From Bacillota bacterium (GTDB taxonomy: Bacteria; Bacillota; Bacilli; Paenibacillales; Paenibacillaceae): a DNA stretch of 64,000 nucleotides. The stretch's first letter is position 1, and each line of letters opens with the position of its first letter. The stretch is from contig JAEWJS010000050.1 of assembly GCA_023386495.1 (NCBI GenBank), positions 19,333-83,332 on the forward strand. Direction: 5' to 3'. The notes below the pieces were generated by a model. It ran no database searches, was not told the DNA's origin, and saw nothing but the letters and a program-made list of their open reading frames with translations. Made by a program: the position numbers and the translations under genes. Below, piece by piece: positions 1 to 8,122 of this stretch.

Positions 1-136
1 GCAGCATCAGCAGCGCGATGACCGCGCCCATGAACATCGCGCCGTACAAGGCGAGCCTGCCCAGCGCATCGCCCTTCCACCCCGGCAGTGCGCTCCGGTA
101 ACGCGACCACTCCAGCTCGATCAGCGATCGGTTCAT
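1..136 (-). CDS. ABC-2 type permease, N-terminal part (cut by window edge)
   Basis: Only the first 45 codons are present. The protein begins MNRSLIELEWSRYRSALPGW and then enters a hydrophobic stretch (LALYGAMFMGAVIALLML) typical of a first transmembrane helix. Its ATG shares one base with the TGA of the upstream ATPase gene, so the two are translationally coupled. It is most likely the membrane subunit of the YtrB-like transporter encoded just upstream. The rest lies outside the window, so the family cannot be fixed. Confidence 0.6.
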   Translation of the reverse strand, partial: MNRSLIELEWSRYRSALPGWKGDALGRLALYGAMFMGAVIALLML

Positions 137-834
137 CACTCGAATACCTCCCGATAGATGCTCTCGACCGAATGGCCCTCTTCGCGCAGCCGTTCGACGT
201 CCCGGGACCCGATAATCGTACCTTGCTCGATTAGCAGCAGGTCATCGAACAGGTTCTCCATCTCCCGAATATCATGCGTCGCGATCAGGAACGTCCGGCC
301 GCTGTCTGCCATCGCGCCCACGACGGTCGACGCGATCCGTTCGCGCGACAAGAGGTCGACGCCGGTGAACGGCTCATCCAGGATGACGAGCGGGGCCTTG
401 CGTGCCAGGCAGGTCATAAGCTGCAGCCGCGCCTCCTCTCCTCTGGACATCGCCGCGATGCGCGCTTCCCGATTCACGCCGAGGCTCTCCGCAAGCTCTG
501 CGGCCGCTGCCTTATCCCAATCGGGGTATAAGCCTTCCGCGAGCCGAATCCATTCGTCTGCCGACAGCCAGCCCGGCAGGCTGCCGCGGTCCGGCAAGAG
601 CGCCATCTGGATCAGCTGCTCCGCTCCGGCGGGCTTGCCGAAGATCGACACGGTGCCGGAATCCGGCCGCACGAGCCCGCTCAGCAAGCGGAACAGCGAT
701 GACTTGCCTGCCCCGTTCGGTCCTAACAAGCCCGTCAGACGCCCCGTCCGCACGCTGCAGGTCACGTCCTTGAGGATGATTTTCTTCTTATCGCGAAGCG
801 TGACTCCCTTACATTCAATCGCATGGACACTCAT
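136..834 (-). CDS. ABC transporter ATP-binding protein, YtrB/EcsA-like
   Basis: A 232-residue stand-alone ATPase with Walker A GPNGAGKSS near residue 40, a Q-loop region, a signature reading SRGEEARLQL (a degenerate LSGGQ) near residue 130, Walker B LVILDEP near 150, and a switch-region ATHD. It sits between a GntR regulator (stop and start abut) and a membrane protein (one-base overlap), the order seen in Bacillus ytrABC-type operons, which respond to cell-envelope stress. A GGGAGG ribosome-binding site precedes the ATG. It would energise the partially visible permease. The substrate is unknown. Confidence 0.85.
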   Translation of the reverse strand: MSVHAIECKGVTLRDKKKIILKDVTCSVRTGRLTGLLGPNGAGKSSLFRLLSGLVRPDSGTVSIFGKPAGAEQLIQMALLPDRGSLPGWLSADEWIRLAEGLYPDWDKAAAAELAESLGVNREARIAAMSRGEEARLQLMTCLARKAPLVILDEPFTGVDLLSRERIASTVVGAMADSGRTFLIATHDIREMENLFDDLLLIEQGTIIGSRDVERLREEGHSVESIYREVFE

Positions 835-1227
835 CTACGATTCCTCCCATTCCGCTAGTTGTAGCAGCTCACGAACCCCGAGTCCAAGCGAGCTCGCCAC
901 CTCTTCCATCTGCTTCACCGCTGCGCGGGCGATCGCTCGGCGCGCCGACTCGATCTGGCCCGTATCGCGCGTAACGAACGTCCCCTGCCCTCTGAACGTC
1001 TCCAGCAGGCTCTCCCGCTCCAGCTCCTGATAGGTGCGGGAAGCCGTCGTCGGATTCATGCGCATGACCGCCGCAAAATCGCGTACGGACGGCATCCGCG
1101 TACCGGGCTCTAGCTGACCGCAGGCGATCCGTGCACGGAGCTGCTCGACGTACTGCTCATAGAGCGGGCGGGAAGGGTCGATGCGGAACTTATCGGGCCG
1201 AAGCATGTTCGCAGTCGATTCGTTCAT
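835..1227 (-). CDS. GntR-family repressor, YtrA subfamily
   Basis: A 130-residue protein with an N-terminal winged helix-turn-helix: the DPSRPLYEQYVEQLRARI segment, then RMPSVRDFAAVMRMNPTTASRTYQELE as the recognition unit. The effector part is only about 40 residues long, which is the hallmark of the YtrA subfamily; these are usually autoregulators of neighbouring ABC transporter operons. It is the first gene of the operon, followed directly by the ATPase. Perfect inverted repeats in its own promoter fit autorepression. Confidence 0.9.
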   Translation of the reverse strand: MNESTANMLRPDKFRIDPSRPLYEQYVEQLRARIACGQLEPGTRMPSVRDFAAVMRMNPTTASRTYQELERESLLETFRGQGTFVTRDTGQIESARRAIARAAVKQMEEVASSLGLGVRELLQLAEWEES

Positions 1228-1252
1228 ACAGGACCTTCTTTCCGTGATTGTT

Positions 1253-1314
1253 GTGTATGATTACTCACCATACACTATGATCGGAGTGTATCATGTCACA
1301 CCACACACTGTCAA
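1253..1314 (-). promoter_or_regulatory. Promoter and triple half-site operator of the ytrA-like operon
   Basis: On the minus strand TTGACA (1314-1309) is followed after 18 nt by TACACT (1290-1285), a good sigma-A promoter. ATACACT (1270-1276) and AGTGTAT (1285-1291) form a perfect inverted repeat over the -10. GTGTATG (1253-1259) pairs perfectly with CATACAC (1269-1275). The three GTGTAT/ATACAC half-sites alternate in orientation with centres 16 bp apart. This matches the kind of dyad used by YtrA-type GntR repressors. Confidence 0.65.
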
Positions 1315-1342
1315 CATATGTACGCCATGCGTCGGACGCGAT

Positions 1343-1383
1343 TGGCAACAAACAACCCGGCACGGCTCTGCGCCTTGCCGGGT
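1343..1383 (-). terminator. Intrinsic terminator after the small membrane protein gene
   Basis: ACCCGGCA (1355-1362) and TGCCGGGT (1376-1383) make an 8-bp stem. On the minus strand it is followed by the T-rich TTGTTTGTTG. It ends the transcript of the gene at 1396-1623 and protects the divergently placed ytrA-like promoter. Confidence 0.7.
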
Positions 1384-1395
1384 CGGTTCCCGTGC

Positions 1396-1623
1396 TTACC
1401 TTCTATACATGCTCCGCAGCGTATAGGCTGCTTCTGCGATCAGCATGCCGCTGAAGATCAGCATGCCATAATAGCCGATCGACGACACGATGCCCAGAAT
1501 ATCCGCGACCAGCGCGCCGAACTCCCCTTCGAACAGGATGAGTCCCGCCAGCTGCGGCAAGCTCGCCAGCACAAGTCCCAAGCATCCGATGAGGCCGTAC
1601 AGCAGCAACAGGCTTCTGCTCAC
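1396..1623 (-). CDS. Small integral membrane protein of unknown function
   Basis: About 75 residues, mostly hydrophobic, with two probable membrane helices (LLLLYGLIGCLGLVLASL and GIVSSIGYYGMLIFSGMLIA) and a basic end (LRSMYRR). An ATG two codons earlier (1629) lies one base from the AGGAGG, so the GTG at 1623, seven bases downstream of that site, is the better start. It follows the cnt-type MFS gene on the same strand and may be the last gene of that operon. A truncated homologue is found at 13471-13659. I do not recognise the family. Confidence 0.65.
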   Translation of the reverse strand: MSRSLLLLYGLIGCLGLVLASLPQLAGLILFEGEFGALVADILGIVSSIGYYGMLIFSGMLIAEAAYTLRSMYRR

Positions 1624-1684
1624 GCGCATACCTCCTCTACGATATTTCTCGTATCATATGGAAGCTTGCGGCAGCCCGTGCCGA

Positions 1685-2878
1685 TTAACTCACCTCAACT
1701 TTCGGCTCCCGCCGCCCGTAAGCGGCGCCGATCATGATTGCGCCCAGTACCGCGCAGACCATATACATCGTGGAATAGGAGAACAGATCCGCGAGGGGCC
1801 CCATCAGGATACTGCCGAGCGATACGCCAAGATCTGCCGTTGCGATGAATAGGCCGATGAATACGTTGCGGCTTGCCGCAGGGGACACGAAGGATAGATA
1901 TGTCGTGAGCGTCGGATAGAGCAGCGCTTGGGCCAGTCCCATCAGCAAGGCTCCCGCATAGAAGAACACGGCTCCGCCTAGGGTCGAATAGCTGACGCTC
2001 GCCGCCGCAGCCGTGAGCATGGCCATGATGCCCATCATGTACCCTGTGCGCCACTTGCCGTCCGAAGGAATGTGCTTGCGAAGCGCACAACGCGACGCAA
2101 CGACAACTCCCGCCTGAATCATCAGATAGGCAGCAGCGCCCCCGCCAGCCACTTCCTCCGCATACAGCGGAATGAACGTCGTCACCGAGCCGAACACGAT
2201 CGAGCCGCCGAGCATCAGCAGGCTGCATCTGAACAGCTGCGGATTGTTGGCATACCGGCCGATTGCTTGCAGCATCGCTCCGACCTGCCCCTTCTGCTCC
2301 AGCCCCTGAGGCTGCGTAGCTGCCTGCGGCTCCATGTTGGCGCTATAGCCGATGACGCCGGTTACGATCGCAATGGCAATCAGCGTGACCGCAATATAAT
2401 CCAGCTCCCCCGCCTGCCAGATCCCGACCGCTAGCAGGGGCCCCAGGATGCCCGGCAGATAGGAGCATAGCGAATACATCGAGATCCCCTGCGACCGTTC
2501 CTTGTCCGGCAGCGCGTTGATGATGCCGAGCTGCAGCGCCATGGAGAAGAAGGCCGTGCATGCGCCTTGCAGCATGCGGGCCATCAGATAGCCGCCCAGC
2601 CCAGTGAACGCGTACAGGATAAGCGCGAGCGCGTTCACCGCGAGAATCGCGCGCAGCACCTTGATCGGTCCGTGCTTCTGAATCACGTGACCGGCCCACG
2701 GCCGCAGCAGCATCGCGGTCAACAAGTACGACCCCATGATCATGCCGATCGTCGCATTGGAGGCGCCAAGCGATTCGCCCCGCAGTGGAATGACGACATT
2801 CAGGATCGCGTTCGCGCTATAATAAAATAACGTTAACAAGTACAACTGCATAATGGGCCAAGACAATGCTCCCTTCAC
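1685..2878 (-). CDS. cntE: MFS exporter, CntE-like (metallophore efflux)
   Basis: A 397-residue major facilitator protein with about twelve hydrophobic helices and a central cytoplasmic loop (ANMEPQAATQPQGLEQKGQV). Its ATG overlaps the stop of the upstream ATPase gene by 4 bp, so it is co-translated with the importer. In Staphylococcus and Paenibacillus cnt operons the last position is held by CntE, which exports the newly made opine metallophore (staphylopine or bacillopaline). The assignment to CntE rests on this order more than on residues. A general drug exporter is the alternative. Confidence 0.75.
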   Translation of the reverse strand: MKGALSWPIMQLYLLTLFYYSANAILNVVIPLRGESLGASNATIGMIMGSYLLTAMLLRPWAGHVIQKHGPIKVLRAILAVNALALILYAFTGLGGYLMARMLQGACTAFFSMALQLGIINALPDKERSQGISMYSLCSYLPGILGPLLAVGIWQAGELDYIAVTLIAIAIVTGVIGYSANMEPQAATQPQGLEQKGQVGAMLQAIGRYANNPQLFRCSLLMLGGSIVFGSVTTFIPLYAEEVAGGGAAAYLMIQAGVVVASRCALRKHIPSDGKWRTGYMMGIMAMLTAAAASVSYSTLGGAVFFYAGALLMGLAQALLYPTLTTYLSFVSPAASRNVFIGLFIATADLGVSLGSILMGPLADLFSYSTMYMVCAVLGAIMIGAAYGRREPKVEVS

Positions 2879-3630
2879 GCCATCACCGCCTGCAGCAGCT
2901 GCCTGGCATAGGCGGACTTCACATTGCGCAGATCGCTGACATCGACTGTCTCCTCGACTCGACCGCCGCGAATGATCATGACGCGGTCACAGAGATAGGC
3001 CGCAGCCTGGATGTCATGGGTAATGAAGATCGAGCTCATGTCGTAAATTTCCCTTAAACTCTTCAGCAGCGCCAGCACCTGTACTTGGACCGTTCCATCC
3101 AGCGAGCTGATCGCTTCGTCGAATACGATGCACCTGGGCTCCGTCGCGACGGCTCTCGCGATGCACACCCGCTGCGCCTCCCCGCCCGACAGCTCATGGG
3201 GATATTTGGGCCGGAAAGACGCGTTCAATCCTGTCTGGTACAAGAGCTGATCGATCTTCCCGTCCGCATCCGCCCCTTCGATTTGCTTCAGCCTCAGCGG
3301 CTCCCTAATCGCTTGCTCTACGGTATGGAACGGATTGATCGACGACGCATAGTCTTGGAACACGGCGCTGATGTCTCCCATTCTTGCGCTGCGGTCCGCC
3401 ACCGGCTTGCCGCCGAACAGTACCGAACCCGCATCCGGCCGCTCGATGCCGAGCAAGAGCCGGCCGAGCGTCGACTTGCCGCTGCCGCTCTCCCCGATGA
3501 TGCCGAGGCATTCCCCTTGCCGCAGCTCGAAGCTGATGTCCTCCAGCACCTGCTGCCTGGAGCTAGCGAACATGCCGCCCTTGCGGTAGGACTTCGCTAC
3601 GCCGTTCACGCTTAGCAGCGCCATGCTCAA
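2875..3630 (-). CDS. cntF: Metal-metallophore ABC importer ATPase, CntF-like
   Basis: A 251-residue nickel/peptide-type ATPase with Walker A GESGSGKST near residue 48, signature LSGGEAQRV near 145, Walker B CIVFDEA and switch ITHD. The longest frame starts at TTG 3630 (TTGA overlap with cntD, a GGAGGGGG site 7 nt upstream); the ATG at 3624 is also possible. It overlaps cntE by 4 bp downstream. It pairs with the CntD-like ATPase to drive uptake through CntBC. Confidence 0.8.
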   Translation of the reverse strand: MSMALLSVNGVAKSYRKGGMFASSRQQVLEDISFELRQGECLGIIGESGSGKSTLGRLLLGIERPDAGSVLFGGKPVADRSARMGDISAVFQDYASSINPFHTVEQAIREPLRLKQIEGADADGKIDQLLYQTGLNASFRPKYPHELSGGEAQRVCIARAVATEPRCIVFDEAISSLDGTVQVQVLALLKSLREIYDMSSIFITHDIQAAAYLCDRVMIIRGGRVEETVDVSDLRNVKSAYARQLLQAVMA

Positions 3631-4436
3631 CCTGCCCCCTCCATGATCTTCCGATAATGCCGGCTGACCGCGTGCTTCGCGGCCAGCAGATACCGGGTAT
3701 GCGCATGCTGCGCGTTCGCGAGAATCGCCCCAGTCGTGCCGCGCTCGACGATCGTCCCGTCCTTCATGACGAGCACCTCATCGGCAATGCGGCTCACGAC
3801 GCCCATGTCGTGAGTTACGAGCATCATCGAGCAGTCCATTCGGGCACGCAGCTGGATCAGCTGCTCCACCGCCTCGAATTGCGAGACTGTATCGAGCGCG
3901 GTCGTCGGTTCGTCCGCGATGATGACGTCCGGTTCGAGCACGAGCGCCAGCGCGATCATGACCCGCTGCAGCATCCCGCCCGACAGCTGATGCGGATAGT
4001 TGTTCATGACCGCGATCGGGTCCTTCAGCAAGACGCTCGACATGGCCGCGCTCATCTTCTCCGTGATGACGCTCTTGCTCCAGCCGTAATGCTCGCGAAG
4101 CGTCTCCCTCAGATGAACCCCGACCACGGAGGAAGGGTCGAAGGCGCGCATGCCGTGCTGCATGATCATGCACAGCCGCTTGCCTCTCCGCTTCCGCATC
4201 TCCCGCTCCGACAGCTCGCTCAGGTTCACGCCGCCGAGCCGGATGTCGCCGGATTGCCTTATCCAGGCCTTGTTCAGACTCATGATGGCTCTACAGGTAA
4301 GCGACTTCCCGCTGCCGCTCTCCCCGACGATAGCCAGGCAACTCCCCTGCTTGACTTGGAAGGTGCTGCCCGGAACCATGACTTCGCCTGTACGGCTGTC
4401 CCATATGCGCAAATTGTCCACTTCGAGTATGTTCAA
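3627..4436 (-). CDS. cntD: Metal-metallophore ABC importer ATPase, CntD-like
   Basis: A 269-residue ATPase with Walker A GESGSGKSLT near residue 38, signature LSGGMLQRV, Walker B VIIADEPTTALD, switch VTHD, and the C-terminal extension (QHAHTRYLLAAKHAV) usual for the oligopeptide/nickel family. The start appears to be TTG at 4436, preceded at some distance by GAGGTGG. It is the first of the two ATPases in the cnt operon and overlaps the second by 4 bp. The presence of two different ATPases is characteristic of this importer class. Confidence 0.8.
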   Translation of the reverse strand: MNILEVDNLRIWDSRTGEVMVPGSTFQVKQGSCLAIVGESGSGKSLTCRAIMSLNKAWIRQSGDIRLGGVNLSELSEREMRKRRGKRLCMIMQHGMRAFDPSSVVGVHLRETLREHYGWSKSVITEKMSAAMSSVLLKDPIAVMNNYPHQLSGGMLQRVMIALALVLEPDVIIADEPTTALDTVSQFEAVEQLIQLRARMDCSMMLVTHDMGVVSRIADEVLVMKDGTIVERGTTGAILANAQHAHTRYLLAAKHAVSRHYRKIMEGAG

Positions 4437-4443
4437 GTCTTAT

Positions 4444-5340
4444 TCAAGCCACCTCTCTGCCTTGCAGCTTCGCGGCGGAAGCAACAACCGCCCCTTGCGG
4501 CTTCGCGCCCGCATGCTTCATCAGCTTCGGATCGAGTGCCGTCTGCAGCGCGTCGGACACGAAGTTGCCCGCCATGACGACGATAACGGTAGCCAGACCG
4601 GGCGCCAGCAGCATCTCCGGTCTCGAGAACATCACTTCCCTCGCCTCGTTCAGCATCATCCCCCACTCCGCTTGCGGCGCCTGGATGCCGAGTCCCAAGA
4701 AAGAGAGGCCGGAAATCTGCACGATCATCGATCCGAAGGAGCTGCTGGCCATAACCGCGATGTCCGGCAGCGCTGCCGGAACGATATGCCTCGCCATGAT
4801 GCGGATGTCGCCTATGCCGAGCACCTTGGCGAACTTCACGTAATCGGCTGCTGCGAACTGCATGACGGATGTCCGGATCATGCGGGCGAACCACGCCCAC
4901 TTCATCACGACGAATGCGATCAGAATATTCGTAAGACCCGCTCCGAGCATGCCGACGATCGCCAGCGCAAGCACATAGCCCGGGAACGACAGCATGACGT
5001 CGCAGACCCGCATCAGGATCGCGTCGGCTCTGCCCCGGTAATAACCGGCCAGGAAGCCGACGATGGCGCCCAGCAGCACGGACAGTATCAGCGCGGCCAG
5101 CACCCATAGCACGCTCGGACGGATCCCGTGGATGAGTCTCGACAGTATGTCGCGCCCCAAGTGATCGTTGCCGAGCGGATGCTCCCACGAATAGGACGCG
5201 AACCGCAGCGCCATGTCGACTTCATTGGGATCATGCGGCGCGAAGTACGGCGCGAGCAATCCGGCGCCAAGTGTGAGCGCAAGGATCGATAACGAGATCA
5301 CAGCCAGTCTATCCTGCCAGATTCGCTTCAGCAGCATCAT
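4444..5340 (-). CDS. cntC: Metal-metallophore ABC importer permease, CntC-like
   Basis: A BPD_transp_1 permease of about 298 residues. It begins MMLLKRIWQDRLAVI with a first helix SLSILALTLGAGLLAPY, has the EAA loop LGIGDIRIMARHIVPAALPD near residue 190, and ends in a basic tail. An in-frame extension further upstream has no ribosome-binding site and reads into the previous gene. The ATGATG at 5340 has GGGAGGA six bases upstream and overlaps the cntB stop. Partner of CntB in the membrane. Confidence 0.82.
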   Translation of the reverse strand: MMLLKRIWQDRLAVISLSILALTLGAGLLAPYFAPHDPNEVDMALRFASYSWEHPLGNDHLGRDILSRLIHGIRPSVLWVLAALILSVLLGAIVGFLAGYYRGRADAILMRVCDVMLSFPGYVLALAIVGMLGAGLTNILIAFVVMKWAWFARMIRTSVMQFAAADYVKFAKVLGIGDIRIMARHIVPAALPDIAVMASSSFGSMIVQISGLSFLGLGIQAPQAEWGMMLNEAREVMFSRPEMLLAPGLATVIVVMAGNFVSDALQTALDPKLMKHAGAKPQGAVVASAAKLQGREVA

Positions 5341-6272
5341 CTTGCGTCCTCCCTTAATCTCGGGTTCAGCGCCGCATTGACGATATCCGCGACGGTGTTG
5401 AACAGCACGAATGCCGCCGCGAGCACCAGGACATACGCCTGGATGATCGGCAGATCCCTGCCCAGGATGGCCTTCACGCTCAGTGTCCCGAGGCCCGGCC
5501 ACGCGAACAGATTTTCCACGACGACCGTGCTCCCCAGAATAATCGGGACCGCCATGCCGAATACGGATACAGCGACCTGCATCGAATTGCGCAGCAGATG
5601 CCGCGTCACGATCCGCTCCGGCAAGCCGCTGGCCCGGCCGTACAGCACGTAATCTTCATGCAGATTGCCGATCATCGAGGTCCGGATCATCCGGAAGTAG
5701 ATGCCGGCATAGCTGACCGTAATGACGGCGACCGGCAGGACGTAGCTGGCGTACGATTCCATGCCGCTCGTCGGCAGCCAGTCGAGCTTCACTGCGAAGT
5801 ACCACGCCATGAACGTCGCCAGTAAGTAGGGAGGCAAGGACGTCAGCACGAAGAACGCGCCTCGGACCGTCCGGTCCGTCCTGCTTCCCTCCCGCAGCGC
5901 GCAGAGCACGCCGAATGCTATGGACAGCACGATAATCGCGATGACCGAGACCAAGGCGAGCTTGAACGTATTGAGGAATGCAGGCCCCAGCATGGACCAG
6001 ACCGTCTGTCCCGTGACGTACGAGACGCCGTAATCGAGCTGCAGGCTCTGCATGAGCCAATCGGCATAGCGGACGAGGAAGGGGCGGTCCATCCCAAGCT
6101 CCTCTCTCGTCTTCGCGATCAGCTCCGGCGTAATGACCGGCACCTCCTGCGCGCGCAGCACCACCTCGGCGGGATCATGCGGAGAGAGCTGATTCAGCGC
6201 GAACGCGAGGAGCGAGATCACGATGAGCAGCGGGATCGCGATCAATATTTTCCGGACGATGTATCCGAGCAT
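5337..6272 (-). CDS. cntB: Metal-metallophore ABC importer permease, CntB-like
   Basis: A roughly 311-residue DppB/NikB-type permease. N-terminal helix KILIAIPLLIVISLLAFALNQL, the family segment SPHDPAEVVLRAQEV, an EAA loop ASGLPERIVTRHLLRNSMQV, and a C-terminal ADIVNAALNPRLRE. The ATG at 6278 touches the AGGGG site, so the second ATG (6272) six bases beyond it is preferred. It lies 16 bp after the binding-protein gene and its TGA overlaps the start of cntC. Confidence 0.82.
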   Translation of the reverse strand: MLGYIVRKILIAIPLLIVISLLAFALNQLSPHDPAEVVLRAQEVPVITPELIAKTREELGMDRPFLVRYADWLMQSLQLDYGVSYVTGQTVWSMLGPAFLNTFKLALVSVIAIIVLSIAFGVLCALREGSRTDRTVRGAFFVLTSLPPYLLATFMAWYFAVKLDWLPTSGMESYASYVLPVAVITVSYAGIYFRMIRTSMIGNLHEDYVLYGRASGLPERIVTRHLLRNSMQVAVSVFGMAVPIILGSTVVVENLFAWPGLGTLSVKAILGRDLPIIQAYVLVLAAAFVLFNTVADIVNAALNPRLREDAR

Positions 6273-6288
6273 ACCCATCCCCTATTCT

Positions 6289-7902
6289 TTATTCGAAGTA
6301 CATGCGTTCGAACGGCAGCTCGAACTGCGTCTGCTTGAATCCGATACCCCGCATGTCTGCGTCGGCCAGGACCGTGACGCTGCCGTTCGTGAGCGGTATG
6401 AACACGGCTTCGTCATGGACGATCGTCAGGATGTCCTTATACAGCGACTTGCGCGACTCTTCGTCCTTGGAGACCATGACATCGTCGATCAGCTGATACA
6501 GCTCCTCCGACCGGGCGAGGCCGCGCGTCGTATGGTAGTAGGACGCCTCGGACGTGAAGGCCGCGATCGTGCTCTGCGGGTCGTAAGCCAGTCCCCAGGT
6601 CTGATTGAACAGCAGGTCATAGTCCCCCGCGGCCCTTCTGCTGGCGATCGAGGTCGATTCCTCGCCGGTCAGTTCGAGCAGCATCCCGATTTTCTTGACG
6701 TTGCTCTGGATATATTCCGCCTGCGTCTTCTGCGACGAGGAATTGACGTCATAGTACAGCGCCAGCTTCAGCGGATTGCCGTCCTTCGTCCGGATCTCGC
6801 TGCCGCCTTCGAGCGTCCAGCCTGCGGCTTCCAACAGCTCCGCCGCCTTCTCCAGGTCGTAGCCGCGCGCCTCCAGCCCGACATCCGCGTAATTGACGTT
6901 GGCCGAGAACAGCGTCTCCGCCGGCATCTCCGTTCCGCTGAAGATCTGATTGCTGATCGTCTCCCGATCGATCGCGTGCCAGATCGCTTCGCGAACCGCC
7001 GTCTCTTGCACGGGACTCGCCGACTTGCCGCTATTGGCCACGATCATTTTCGTATTCATCGGCTCGCTTCGGACCAGCTGGTAGTCGCCCGAGTCCACCA
7101 ACGCCTGCATCGCTTCGACATCCAGGCTGTCCGTGCCGCGGTCATCCGTGAAGATGAAGTTAACCTCGCCCTTCTGCAGGGCCAGCAGCGTCGTCTCTCC
7201 GGCCGGCAGCACCTTCGACTGGATTGTCTTGATCTTAGGCACGCCGCCCCAATATTGCTCGTTCGCTTCGAACACGGCATATCGGTCGGTGACATGCTCC
7301 TTAAGCTTGTAAGGTCCCGTGCCGCTATACCCGCTTACGCCGTCCTTCGTCTCTCCATTAATAAAATCCTTCGGCGAAAGAAACACGAAAGGGCGCGTCA
7401 TCGACAATTCGAGCAAGGCGGGGTAGTAAGGCTCAGACAGCACAAGCTTCACCGTATGCGTATCCACCGCCTCCACGCTCGTTATTTTCGTCGACAGCTT
7501 GATCCAGGCATGCTTGGCGCTGTTCGATTGCACGGCTTCGATGTTGCGCTTCACGGCTTCGGCATCGAACGGCTCCCCGTCGTGGAAGGTCACATCCTTA
7601 CGGAGACGGAACGTATACGCAGTTCCGTCCTCGGAGATGTCCCACGACTCCGCCAAGTGAGGCTGAATGCCGTCCGGCGTGTTCTCCACCAGCGATTCGT
7701 ACACCATCCCCTGCGCCGGCATCGAACCTGCATACAGATGGGGATTCATGTCGTTAACGTCCTTCGCGGAAGCATACATAATCTCGCGGGGGGCAGCCGC
7801 CCCCTCCGATGCTTGCGTATTGCCGTTGCCGGCGCTGCAGCCTGCCAAGAGCAAGATTGCGGCCGTCCATGCGGCCAGCCATACGGTAAGTCTTCGATTC
7901 AT
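6289..7902 (-). CDS. cntA: Metallophore-binding lipoprotein, CntA-like (NikA/Opp family)
   Basis: A 537-residue extracytoplasmic solute-binding protein with a lipoprotein signal (LLLAGC, Cys22). The segments DVNDMNPHLYAGSM, FTDDRGTDSLD, PMNTKMIVANSGK, LLFNQTWGLAYDPQSTIAAF and a C-terminal QTQFELPFERMYFE closely resemble staphylococcal CntA, which binds Ni, Co or Zn complexed with staphylopine. That resemblance, recalled and not searched, is why I call the whole operon cnt. A TTAGGAG site precedes the ATG. First gene of a tightly packed cntABCDFE unit. Confidence 0.88.
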   Translation of the reverse strand: MNRRLTVWLAAWTAAILLLAGCSAGNGNTQASEGAAAPREIMYASAKDVNDMNPHLYAGSMPAQGMVYESLVENTPDGIQPHLAESWDISEDGTAYTFRLRKDVTFHDGEPFDAEAVKRNIEAVQSNSAKHAWIKLSTKITSVEAVDTHTVKLVLSEPYYPALLELSMTRPFVFLSPKDFINGETKDGVSGYSGTGPYKLKEHVTDRYAVFEANEQYWGGVPKIKTIQSKVLPAGETTLLALQKGEVNFIFTDDRGTDSLDVEAMQALVDSGDYQLVRSEPMNTKMIVANSGKSASPVQETAVREAIWHAIDRETISNQIFSGTEMPAETLFSANVNYADVGLEARGYDLEKAAELLEAAGWTLEGGSEIRTKDGNPLKLALYYDVNSSSQKTQAEYIQSNVKKIGMLLELTGEESTSIASRRAAGDYDLLFNQTWGLAYDPQSTIAAFTSEASYYHTTRGLARSEELYQLIDDVMVSKDEESRKSLYKDILTIVHDEAVFIPLTNGSVTVLADADMRGIGFKQTQFELPFERMYFE

Positions 7903-7982
7903 GTCACACGCTCCTAATAGATGTTGTTATAAAGCCCACTTGCGATCGCGAAGGATATCGAGAGGCCTCCTCTTAATCGTAA

Positions 7983-8040
7983 TCGTAACAATTACTAATA
8001 AGCATGAATAGATCATAGCCACTAATTGGGTAGCCGTCAA
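7983..8040 (-). promoter_or_regulatory. cnt operon promoter with Zur-like box
   Basis: On the minus strand TTGACG (8040-8035), 17 nt, then TATGAT (8017-8012) is a strong sigma-A promoter, with a start site near 8005. Directly downstream at 7983-7997 lies TCGTAAC-A-ATTACTA, matching 12 of 14 positions of the Bacillus Zur 7-1-7 consensus TCGTAATnATTACGA. A repressor bound there would block the start of transcription. The leader to cntA is about 100 nt. Confidence 0.65.
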
Positions 8041-8081
8041 TACATTTTTTGCCGGTTGCCTCGCATTTGCCGCAGCACAAA

Positions 8082-8114
8082 TAAACCGGCATGGTTCAGC
8101 ACCATGCCGGTTTA
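8082..8114 (-). terminator. Intrinsic terminator of the SLH protein gene
   Basis: A perfect 13-bp stem (8082-8094 with 8102-8114) with a 7-nt loop lies 9 bp beyond the stop of the SLH gene. On the minus strand it is followed by TTTGTG. It separates this gene from the cnt promoter. Confidence 0.8.
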
Positions 8115-8122
8115 TCTAACGA

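Noticed and set aside
158..1030. Long plus-strand frame opposite the YtrB-like and GntR genes
   Set aside because: Serine/arginine-rich shadow with no ribosome-binding site; both genes on the other strand have intact motifs and correct starts.
4444..5502. Longer CntC-like frame starting inside the cntB gene
   Set aside because: The first 54 residues are out-of-frame cntB sequence; the ATGATG at 5340 has the ribosome-binding site and begins the family's normal N-terminus.
6223..7917. Long open frame antisense to the CntA-like gene
   Set aside because: Its arginine/histidine-rich translation has no domain or signal, and the opposite strand encodes a clear solute-binding protein. It is a by-product of GC-rich codon use.
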